The notes under the pieces were generated by a model. That model ran no database searches, was not told the DNA's origin, and worked only from the letters and a program-made list of their open reading frames with translations. Below are positions 12,541 through 18,395 of a stretch of 18,395 nt of DNA, piece by piece; the first letter of the stretch is position 1; each line of letters starts with the position of its first letter. The stretch comes from Sneathiella sp. (GTDB lineage Bacteria > Pseudomonadota > Alphaproteobacteria > Sneathiellales > Sneathiellaceae): assembly GCA_002732675.1 (NCBI GenBank), contig NVRR01000032.1, forward strand, positions 1-18,395, read 5' to 3'. Position numbers and translations under genes: made by a program.

Positions 12541-12723
12541 CTAGTCTTTCAAGTGCCCTAGCCGCGCTAGTTCACCTTGGAGTAGGCGGCGGATAGCTTC
12601 GGATGAATTGGGCTTATCAGTCTCGCTTTCGCGGAAACGCTCGATAGCATCGGCAAGTTCTGTATCCATATGAATAAGCTTGCGAATTTCGTATTTTTTG
12701 GGGCGGCCAACTGATGGGGGCAT
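12541..12723 (-). CDS. Ribbon-helix-helix (Arc/MetJ-type) repressor, 60 aa
   Basis: Small RHH repressors bind palindromic operators as dimers through a beta ribbon. The start ATG 12723-12721 has AGGA 7 nt upstream; longer starts would run through the divergent promoter. Residues of about 6-18 (GRPKKYEIRKLIHMD) form the ribbon, followed by helix A (TELADAIERFRESE) and helix B (SSEAIRRLLQGELARL), the canonical order. The gene is divergent from the S24-like gene. Two TTTCCTATATAGGAAA-like sites lie between them, one overlapping this gene's own ribosome site, so autoregulation is likely. P22 Arc and Mnt are the best-known relatives in function. Confidence 0.85.
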   Translation of the reverse strand: MPPSVGRPKKYEIRKLIHMDTELADAIERFRESETDKPNSSEAIRRLLQGELARLGHLKD

Positions 12724-12726
12724 GAA

Positions 12727-12778
12727 TTTCCTATATAGGATATTGACAAGCGCGTAATTTAGTTTCATATATAGGAAA
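12727..12778. promoter_or_regulatory. Divergent promoter region with two RHH operators
   Basis: Site 1 (12727-12742) contains the perfect palindrome TCCTATATAGGA. Site 2 (12763-12778), TTTCATATATAGGAAA, is a 16-bp palindrome with one mismatched pair. Centres are 36 bp apart. A perfect TTGACA (12743-12748) lies between them, and its -10 (CATATA, 17-bp spacer) falls in site 2, so binding would block rightward transcription. On the minus strand TTGTAT, 16 bp, TAAATT is a possible promoter for the RHH gene, with site 2 in its spacer. Confidence 0.7.
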
Positions 12779-12847
12779 TACAACGGGCTGACAAGGTGTG
12801 CAACCACCAAGCCAGCCCTAACCGAAACCGAACGACGAGGTTCAGTC

Positions 12848-13231
12848 ATGGCTACCCCACAAATAGCGGGCGCGTGCGCTCCATTCAACATCGAAAATTC
12901 ACTTGGTCCAAATCTTCGCGTAGTTGCGGTGTTGGGCGACAATATGGTTCCAACGCTTAAAGGCGGTGGCGTCGATCATCTTATAGTGCGCCCAACCCAT
13001 CAATATGAGGGTGAGGGCATCTACGCGGTGCAGAGCGCCTATGGCAAGGTTGAGATATTCCGCGCTCAAAATGTTGGCGGTGGAAACATTGCTTTGCTGT
13101 CTGATAACGCAACCTACCGCCGCAGGGATGTGAGCGTAGAAGAGTTTAACGAGATGGTGCTTGGCATTGCTTTGCACCAGTTGCACCGGCTTCGGGTTGA
13201 TACCCCGATTGTTTTTGCCCGCTGCGCGTAG
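12848..13231 (+). CDS. Stand-alone S24-fold protein lacking catalytic residues, 127 aa
   Basis: GAGG lies 9 nt before ATG 12848. The sequence aligns with the C-terminal half of the phage's own repressor: VVAVLGDNMVPTL against LPVQGDSMHPTL, GEGIYAVQSAYGKVEI against DGIYALADDFGGVIV, and LLSDNATY against IISDNDRH. The nucleophile serine is replaced by Asn32 and the general-base lysine aligns with Phe71, so self-cleavage should be impossible. There is no DNA-binding domain. S24 domains dimerise, so it may form mixed dimers with the repressor or bind another S24 protein of the host. It is the first gene of the RHH-controlled operon. Confidence 0.8.
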   Translation: MATPQIAGACAPFNIENSLGPNLRVVAVLGDNMVPTLKGGGVDHLIVRPTHQYEGEGIYAVQSAYGKVEIFRAQNVGGGNIALLSDNATYRRRDVSVEEFNEMVLGIALHQLHRLRVDTPIVFARCA

Positions 13232-13242
13232 GGGGCTGAGCC

Positions 13243-13527
13243 ATGTTGACGGTGAACCATTACGCTGACCTCAATCAGGCAGCGCTATTTGATGCCATGC
13301 GCATCGCTAAACGTAAATTGAAGGAAGCCGCCGCTGCAATGCGGGTGGATGCAAAGCTTATTGGGCTGGTTGAGAACACCGCACGCGAGCTAGGGCTTAT
13401 CTACGCTGCTGATCAGCCAGGCCTTTGGTTTTACTGGATAGACAGGGCTTCGTGTCAGGTTTTGATTGGTCAGGACACATTTGGTGAGAGAACCGGCGTT
13501 CTGCGCAAAGATGTGAATTACTGCTGA
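13243..13527 (+). CDS. Hypothetical protein, 94 aa
   Basis: ATG 13243 follows the S24-like gene by 11 bp, with GGGGG upstream. The N-terminal half is helical and alanine-rich (RIAKRKLKEAAAAMRVDAKL); the C-terminal half is aromatic and beta-like (QPGLWFYWIDRASCQVLIGQ). It is not recognised as a member of any family. Tight spacing implies coexpression with the S24-like protein and thus regulation by the RHH repressor. An AT-rich gap with a possible TATAAG box follows, so the downstream KilA-N gene may also have its own promoter. Confidence 0.65.
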   Translation: MLTVNHYADLNQAALFDAMRIAKRKLKEAAAAMRVDAKLIGLVENTARELGLIYAADQPGLWFYWIDRASCQVLIGQDTFGERTGVLRKDVNYC

Positions 13528-13603
13528 AATTTGGGAATTTCTCTAAAAAATTATAAGTTCGTTACTGAAGCATTAAGAACATCAAAATACTGAATCTGGA
13601 ATA

Positions 13604-13702
13604 CCGCACTGGTTCACAAGGCAGTGCGGCGGTGGGGAGTTTAGAGCTAGCTACTTTTGCGCTCCCCACCACCCTTGTGAAACCGCCAGCCTTGTGACTG
13701 GC
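13604..13702 (+). ncRNA. Structured 5' leader with candidate kissing-loop RNA
   Basis: Three perfect stem-loops lie in a row: CCGCACTG/CAGTGCGG (13604-13629, loop GTTCACAAGG), GGTGGGGAG/CTCCCCACC (13631-13670) and GCCAG/CTGGC (13685-13702, loop CCTTGTGA). The first loop is complementary over 8 nt to the third loop, and over 9 nt to CCTTGTGAA at 13673-13681, between stems two and three. So two mutually exclusive tertiary pairings are possible. The element ends 8 nt before the ribosome site of the KilA-N gene. A structured DNA site is the alternative reading. Confidence 0.5.
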
Positions 13703-13719
13703 AATCAACGAGGTCAGAA

Positions 13720-14520
13720 ATGACACAGCAAATTGAAATTTCCAAATCAAATATTCCAAATGGCGCGGGGATAATTCCCACTGCCCTTGATTACAATGGC
13801 GTACAAATACGTGACAAAGGCGAAATGCTGTCACTCACGGATATGTGGAAGGCCGCTGGCGAGGATGACTCAAAACGTCCATCTGAATGGTTGCGACAGG
13901 ATGCGACCCAAGCATTTATTGAGGTGTTAAGCTCTTCAAATATGGGTGAGGCCCATATTAGAACGCGACGGGGTAATCGTGGCGGGACAATGGCTCACTG
14001 GCAGATTGGTTTAGCCTACGCCAAATATCTGAGCCCTGAATTCCATATGTGGTGCAACCAAGTTGTTCGCGAGCGCATGGAAGGCAAGCCACAATCCGTT
14101 ATCCCGGCAGAATTCGCTGAGGAGTTTGCTCGGCTTGTAGGCATGGTGAAAATGGTGGCCCATAAGGTCACAGTAATTGAGCATCAGGACGATGATCGGA
14201 GCAAAGAGCATATCCAAGCGCTTGTGGCGGCAGAAGTTGCCAAGCGCGGGTATACGGTTCGCCGGGGCAAAACTGCAGGGCAGGTGTGGCATGGTGCACA
14301 ATTGCCGAAATTGAAAAATGGGTCTCTTTGGCTCAGTAACCGCCTTAAAGAAATGGGCTGCCAACTTAATGGCAATGACCGTGGCGAGCTTGGAGCGAAC
14401 ACTTCACGGTTGTTTGATCCAGATTTGGCGCGCGCCTGCATGAAGAACGGGCTGCTACACCGCACGAAAACCTATATTTCTGAGCGCACGGGGCAATCCA
14501 AGCTCAAATTGGTGCAGTAG
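13720..14520 (+). CDS. KilA-N domain protein, putative antirepressor, 266 aa
   Basis: GAGG lies 7 nt before ATG 13720. Residues of about 20-130 form a KilA-N DNA-binding domain: MLSLTDMWKAAGEDDSKRPS, WLRQDATQAFIEVL, a basic RTRRGNRGGT turn, and the signature AYAKYLSPEFHMWCNQVV. The C-terminal 130 residues (AEVAKRGYTVRRGKTAGQVW onward) form a separate unassigned domain, probably for a partner or DNA. KilA-N proteins include phage antirepressors that interfere with CI-type repressors or act in lytic development. It follows a structured leader and is overlapped by a candidate repressor operator within its first codons. Confidence 0.82.
   Translation: MTQQIEISKSNIPNGAGIIPTALDYNGVQIRDKGEMLSLTDMWKAAGEDDSKRPSEWLRQDATQAFIEVLSSSNMGEAHIRTRRGNRGGTMAHWQIGLAYAKYLSPEFHMWCNQVVRERMEGKPQSVIPAEFAEEFARLVGMVKMVAHKVTVIEHQDDDRSKEHIQALVAAEVAKRGYTVRRGKTAGQVWHGAQLPKLKNGSLWLSNRLKEMGCQLNGNDRGELGANTSRLFDPDLARACMKNGLLHRTKTYISERTGQSKLKLVQ
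13767..13780. promoter_or_regulatory. Possible CI operator within the KilA-N gene
   Basis: GGGGATAATTCCCA differs from the operator at 5090-5103 only in the AT core and begins 47 bp into the gene. A bound repressor could act as a roadblock. It may be chance, since it is coding sequence. Confidence 0.3.
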
Positions 14521-14521
14521 A

Positions 14522-14818
14522 ATGATGGATAATTCAGACTATGACGAGGTAAATCGTCGAGCCGCTATGTTGCAAATGTCACCAACGCTTAGCCGTGCTG
14601 CTGCGCTGGCTCAGGATGCACCTTTCAACGTCACTGACAATGAAGAAAGAAGGTCAGTTGTGACGACCTGCCTCGTCGATGTAGCCACGTCGATAGACAA
14701 AGGTGAGATAACATTCTCCACGGTAGAAGCTAGAGCTATGACGATAGGGCTTTTAACTGTGGCACTGATGATCGTCTTTGATGGCAATGTTCCTGTTGAG
14801 CAGGTATCTGCCCACTGA
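14522..14818 (+). CDS. Hypothetical protein, 98 aa
   Basis: The first ATG is 2 nt after the KilA-N stop (a second follows directly), so translation is probably coupled. The product is helical, with an acidic N-terminus (MMDNSDYDEVNRRAAMLQMS) and a hydrophobic C-terminal helix (MTIGLLTVALMIVFDG) that could pack in a helical bundle or touch the membrane. Not recognised as any family. It is the last gene before the terminator, so it closes the RHH/S24/KilA-N operon. Confidence 0.65.
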   Translation: MMDNSDYDEVNRRAAMLQMSPTLSRAAALAQDAPFNVTDNEERRSVVTTCLVDVATSIDKGEITFSTVEARAMTIGLLTVALMIVFDGNVPVEQVSAH

Positions 14819-14851
14819 ACGTGATTAATATCAACATTACAATGAGTTAAG

Positions 14852-14875
14852 AAGGTCGCTTTATGCGACCTTTTT
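14852..14875 (+). terminator. Rho-independent terminator
   Basis: A perfect 8-bp stem AAGGTCGC/GCGACCTT with the 5-nt loop TTTAT is followed by five T. It closes the antirepression-like operon before the tail gene region. Confidence 0.9.
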
Positions 14876-14917
14876 CGTGTCTATATCATCTATTCCACAT
14901 CAACAGGCGGAACTTCA

Positions 14918-15118
14918 ATGTCAGAATACAAGGGCATTCAAAAGGTCGTGCTGTCTGATGATGCGCGGGCTCAAGAATTAGAAATTGCTGCCAAAGCTCT
15001 CATTGCAAGAATGGAAGGCGAGTCCGACCAGGCCATCTGCGAAGCAATCAAGGAAGCGGTGTATTTCGAGGTTGAGGCATCGGAAATCCTAGCTGCTATT
15101 GAGGCCCAACGTGGCTAA
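14918..15118 (+). CDS. Small acidic protein, 66 aa, before the tail gene
   Basis: ATG 14918 is preceded by a purine-rich GGCGGAAC. The product is an acidic helical protein (DDARAQELEIAAKALIARME, later EVEASEILAAIEAQ), without recognisable domain. Its stop overlaps the GTG start of the tail protein gene by 8 bp, so the two are coupled. It could be an assembly chaperone for the tail protein, which is inference from position and size. Confidence 0.65.
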   Translation: MSEYKGIQKVVLSDDARAQELEIAAKALIARMEGESDQAICEAIKEAVYFEVEASEILAAIEAQRG

Positions 15119-18100
15119 TCAAACAATTACGGTTGATACCAACCACGACGCGGTTACAGCGCGGGCAGCGGGTGAATTCATCACGCTAAATGCTGGTGCT
15201 ACGCTGACAATTAACAGCGAGCCACAGCGCACGCCCATGGGTATTTTGCATTCTGTACGCTGTACTGATGGCACATGCTTGATTGATGGGCGTGATGTGC
15301 GGCATTTGGAACTGGCAGCAACAGCATCATTTGTGGTTGGAGAGATTGTTACGGGCGGCACAAGCGGCGCTGTGGGCGAAATCATCCGCATTATGGATGC
15401 GACAACCTTAAAGCTGCGTTCGGTCACTGGCGGGCCATTTCAAGCAGGTGAGGCTGTAACCGGATCGACAACGGGCACAAGCACTGCGAGCGGTGCTGAT
15501 ACTGTTGGTACGCTTGAAATTCTCAGCGTGTTTGGTTTCCCGGCTGCGAATACCAGGCAGGGTCAAATTACCGGGCGCGGCACATGGTTTGAGTTGGGTG
15601 TTTCCAGCGGCGCTGCGTCTCAGGTTCTCAACCATTGGACCGAAAACGCGGTTGATATTGGTGCTGTATGGGTTGAGACCGGCTTGGGTACGGGCATTTA
15701 TAAGCCGTGGGTTGGTTTGGGAACAGGCCAAACACTTGCTGGTGTGAATGCAAAAGCTGGTGAGCTGGGCAATGTGTTCCAGTACGACAACACAACGGCC
15801 ACCATTACATTCGGCGATGGCGTAAATGGGAATATCCCGGTGTCAGGCGCAAGAATTCGTGTTCCCAATGTTCTGTTATTGACCGGCACCACTGCCAGTT
15901 CACCACTTGCCACTGATCCAAATTATACGGCACGGGCATCTTTTCAAACCAATGGGTCGCTTGCGATTGATTTTGAGGTTGTGGACCTGTCAGGCATGGA
16001 AACAACCTTCTGGGGTTGTTATTCTGTTCACCTGATAGAAACGGCATTTTGCGCCAACCTTACTATTGCCGAATGTGGCTCAAAGCCAACCATTCACGAT
16101 TGTGCAACCGGCTGCCATCGCGCAGAGAATACTATAGCTTTCAATATCCGCGATACCGCTTCGGGCGGTGATATCCAGCGCGGCAACTTCATGTCTAGGG
16201 CTGCGCGGGCAGGATACATTGAAACAAGCGCCGGAACTGTTTTGAAAGACACAATTTTTAACGTGCATTCGCCGATTGGTAATGCCAACGGTTTGCAGAT
16301 ATTCAAAAGCCCCGACGTGGTGGTTGATAACTGTGTGGCCTACGGAAACTACGGTATTCTGGCCACTTCGGATTCTACGGATATTCTAATCAAAAATTGC
16401 CGCGCAGCCCAACTGCCAAGCACGTCAACGGCTTGCTTCTTCTTAGGATCATCGGGCGCTAAGGTTGAAAATCCAGGCATTCCTGTTGGAATCACAGCAT
16501 TAGCTGCTGGCGCTGCGTTGATACGTGGGGAGGATACGCCAGATGTTGAAATCAAAAACATTGGTAGTGTGGGCTCACCAATCGATTGTCGGGGCATTCT
16601 CTATCCGGTGCTGTTTACTGGCGCGACTTCAGATGTAGATGTCGCAAACCTGCATGTGTTCAATTACGGCATCCGAGTTGTTACGGGCCAAGCAGCCGGT
16701 GCGCGGATTAGAGCCTATAATGTGGTTGGCGATGGACTGAATGACATTCAAATTAGCAGCCAGGATGTTGAAATTTGGTCATATCGTGATGGCGACGCAG
16801 ACTTTGGGTTGATTGATTCCATCCGTACAGGTTTGACCAACATTTATGACAGCGCCTATGCCGCAACATTTCAGGGTGATACAGAGGGCACAATCAGCCT
16901 GTTTTTCACAGAGAAAGCCAACAATCCAAGCCTTTATGAAATCACTGCCGGCACGCCAGTATTCAATTCCAAGGGCGCGGCGATATTTGATCAGGGCGAC
17001 CAGATTGTCTACACATGGCCACGCAAGATTTTAGGCTATACTGGTTTTCAGAATGTTGCGCCAGAACTGCGCTATTTGAACCAGTTGTCAGGCAATCTGG
17101 CCACTGAGTTCACGATTGAATACGATATTGATACGGGTGCTGGGTATTCAGGCTCTTGGGCCACTGCGAATGGTACAAACCTATCACCTTTGACGGTCAG
17201 CCCTGTTGATGGTTTCGGCTTCAAGATCAGGGTCACCAAGACGGGTGCTGGTGTTGGTGCGATTAACGACAGCATGAACTTCCTTGGCCTGCGCATGGTA
17301 ACAACAATCACAGCGCAGCAAGAGCTTTATAATGCCAGCGAGACCGTTGTGCAGATCACGGCCCCTAACTTGCCTGATGGCACGCGCTATCAGTTCTATG
17401 ACGTAACCAATGGCGTGGAGCTGGCCAACGGCGTTGCAACGGGCAGCTTTGGTGGGGCAACAAACTACGTCTATACTGGCGCGGCTATTCAGGTTCGACT
17501 GCGGGCGATGTTCAAGCCCACGGCAACCACGGCCAAGCGGTATGCTGAAGAGTTCGGCGTTCTGACCATCAATGGGTTGATATTTATTCCTGTTCTTGAG
17601 GATTGGCAGCCGCACAACACCTATGGAGCAGATGGCGCAACCTTTGATCAGTCGAACGGTGGATCAATCACATGGGATTCGAACAACAACCTCATTCGGT
17701 TTGATGGCTCAGCCGCGACAGTGAATGGGCAAGCGGTTGTAGCCTGGGCGGCATGGCTCATGACAACAGCCATTGGCATTCGCACGTTCCCAAATCTGGT
17801 TGATTATACCGGTATTGGGCCGCTTGAGCTGTATCGCATTGGCGTTCAGCCACCACTTGAGATCATCAATGACAGCTCAAATATCATCGTCATTGCCGAT
17901 GCTGTGCTTGAACGCACAGATGCAGCGGGTTTGATCAATGCAGGATCGGGAACAATTCACGCGATGCCACGGCATAACACCGGGCTATTGGTTGCTTCAT
18001 CTCAGGCTAATCTCAACGCCATCAACGCGGCGCTGGCATTGTTGGGCATCGATATCACCAACATCAATACGGTGGTGAGCGATAACCAAACAGAGATAGC

Positions 18101-18395
18101 CGGGGCGAGAACAGACATAACCGCGGTTGGTGCCATTGTAACGAGCAACGCCGCGGTGCTTGGTGATCTGAATACGGATATTGGCAACATCGATGTGAAA
18201 ATCACAACCATACAGGGTGATGTCTCTGCCCTTGGCACGTTGAGCAATAACATTCTTGGCATAGCGACAGACAACAAAAAGCTGTTGCGTGCTGATATCA
18301 ACTTCGCGGCTTCCCTCGCCAATTTCTATGAGGAAGGCACAACAACCATTCTGATGACCAAGAACATGGCGGGCGGCACCGGCCTTGGCCTGCCA
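15111..18395 (+). CDS. Large tail-spike/fibre protein, partial (at least 1095 aa)
   Basis: GTG 15111 has GAGG 6 nt upstream. The frame is open for 1095 codons to the right edge, so the C-terminus is missing. Residues of about 75-130 hold two copies of a 'F..GE.VTG.T(S/T)G' module (FVVGEIVTGGTSGA and FQAGEAVTGSTTGT). About 300-560 shows parallel beta-helix character with cysteine- and asparagine-rich turns (VVVDNCVAYGNYGILATSDS, then DILIKNCRAA). Beta-rich domains follow. About 965-1070 has heptad-like repeats (LNAINAALALLGIDITNINT) suggesting a trimeric coiled coil. This is typical of receptor-binding tail proteins. It is separated from the regulatory operon by a terminator. Confidence 0.82.
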   Translation, partial: MANQTITVDTNHDAVTARAAGEFITLNAGATLTINSEPQRTPMGILHSVRCTDGTCLIDGRDVRHLELAATASFVVGEIVTGGTSGAVGEIIRIMDATTLKLRSVTGGPFQAGEAVTGSTTGTSTASGADTVGTLEILSVFGFPAANTRQGQITGRGTWFELGVSSGAASQVLNHWTENAVDIGAVWVETGLGTGIYKPWVGLGTGQTLAGVNAKAGELGNVFQYDNTTATITFGDGVNGNIPVSGARIRVPNVLLLTGTTASSPLATDPNYTARASFQTNGSLAIDFEVVDLSGMETTFWGCYSVHLIETAFCANLTIAECGSKPTIHDCATGCHRAENTIAFNIRDTASGGDIQRGNFMSRAARAGYIETSAGTVLKDTIFNVHSPIGNANGLQIFKSPDVVVDNCVAYGNYGILATSDSTDILIKNCRAAQLPSTSTACFFLGSSGAKVENPGIPVGITALAAGAALIRGEDTPDVEIKNIGSVGSPIDCRGILYPVLFTGATSDVDVANLHVFNYGIRVVTGQAAGARIRAYNVVGDGLNDIQISSQDVEIWSYRDGDADFGLIDSIRTGLTNIYDSAYAATFQGDTEGTISLFFTEKANNPSLYEITAGTPVFNSKGAAIFDQGDQIVYTWPRKILGYTGFQNVAPELRYLNQLSGNLATEFTIEYDIDTGAGYSGSWATANGTNLSPLTVSPVDGFGFKIRVTKTGAGVGAINDSMNFLGLRMVTTITAQQELYNASETVVQITAPNLPDGTRYQFYDVTNGVELANGVATGSFGGATNYVYTGAAIQVRLRAMFKPTATTAKRYAEEFGVLTINGLIFIPVLEDWQPHNTYGADGATFDQSNGGSITWDSNNNLIRFDGSAATVNGQAVVAWAAWLMTTAIGIRTFPNLVDYTGIGPLELYRIGVQPPLEIINDSSNIIVIADAVLERTDAAGLINAGSGTIHAMPRHNTGLLVASSQANLNAINAALALLGIDITNINTVVSDNQTEIAGARTDITAVGAIVTSNAAVLGDLNTDIGNIDVKITTIQGDVSALGTLSNNILGIATDNKKLLRADINFAASLANFYEEGTTTILMTKNMAGGTGLGLP

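Noticed and set aside
14184..14465. Minus-strand frame opposite the KilA-N gene
   Set aside because: Antisense shadow with cysteine/serine-rich composition and no ribosome site.
15826..15838. TGGG-AATAT-CCC-like site in the tail gene
   Set aside because: The spacing between arms is 5, not 6, it lacks the terminal A, and it is deep in a structural gene.
1..18395. CRISPR arrays, tRNA, rRNA and insertion sequences
   Set aside because: I looked for regularly spaced repeats, tRNA-like cloverleaf ends and transposase motifs and saw none.

Overview
The window reads as part of a temperate tailed-phage genome (a prophage or an induced phage), most likely from an alphaproteobacterium. The host call rests on recognisable protein types: the Cro-position helix-turn-helix motif SPSTWGRLAVND, the small TrpTrp-rich membrane protein, and the DUF6362-like and RMF-like proteins resemble those I associate with rhizobial and rhodobacterial phages. 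Base composition is close to 50 percent GC, with more AT-rich stretches at 2.2-4.1 kb and 11.7-12.8 kb that look like later acquisitions. No integrase, terminase, capsid or lysis gene is visible, so these lie outside the window.

Layout. (1) 1-1886, minus strand: a leftward early operon of six small genes, the last one running off the left edge. It is driven by a promoter at about 2091-2119 and has a structured leader of about 200 nt. (2) 2165-4060, plus strand: an AT-rich accessory island with one unrecognised gene and a complete HicA/HicB toxin-antitoxin pair with its own terminator. (3) 4107-5369: an immunity region with a CI-type S24 repressor (leftward), a small membrane protein overlapping its 3' end, and a divergent Cro-like gene. 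Five copies of an operator, TGGG-N6-CCCA, lie at the repressor/Cro intergenic region and at the leftward promoter. (4) 5423-11236, plus strand: a tightly packed early/replication operon with a CII-position regulator, DNA methyltransferase, RMF-like protein, RuvC-like resolvase, DnaB-type helicase, a small membrane protein and conserved phage proteins. It ends at a probable terminator near 11.5 kb. (5) 11.24-12.03 kb: a non-coding stretch rich in palindromes and repeats. (6) 12036-14818: a probable exported protein, a ribbon-helix-helix (RHH) repressor transcribed leftward, and a divergent rightward operon with a stand-alone S24-fold protein lacking both catalytic residues, an unknown 94-aa protein, a KilA-N protein preceded by an elaborate RNA-like element, and a 98-aa protein, closed by a clear terminator. 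(7) 14918 to the right edge: a 66-aa protein overlapping the start of a very large (at least 1095-codon) tail-spike/fibre protein.

The most interesting reading is that the phage carries two immunity modules. The first is a lambda-like repressor/Cro switch. The second is built like the P22 immI region: an RHH repressor controls an antirepressor-like (KilA-N) operon that sits directly upstream of the tailspike gene. The twist is a catalytically dead S24 homologue of the phage's own repressor as first gene of that operon, which could act by forming mixed dimers with the repressor. A candidate kissing-loop RNA precedes the KilA-N start codon, and a possible repressor operator lies inside that gene. 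This model is inference from gene order, motifs and operators; nothing in it has been tested.
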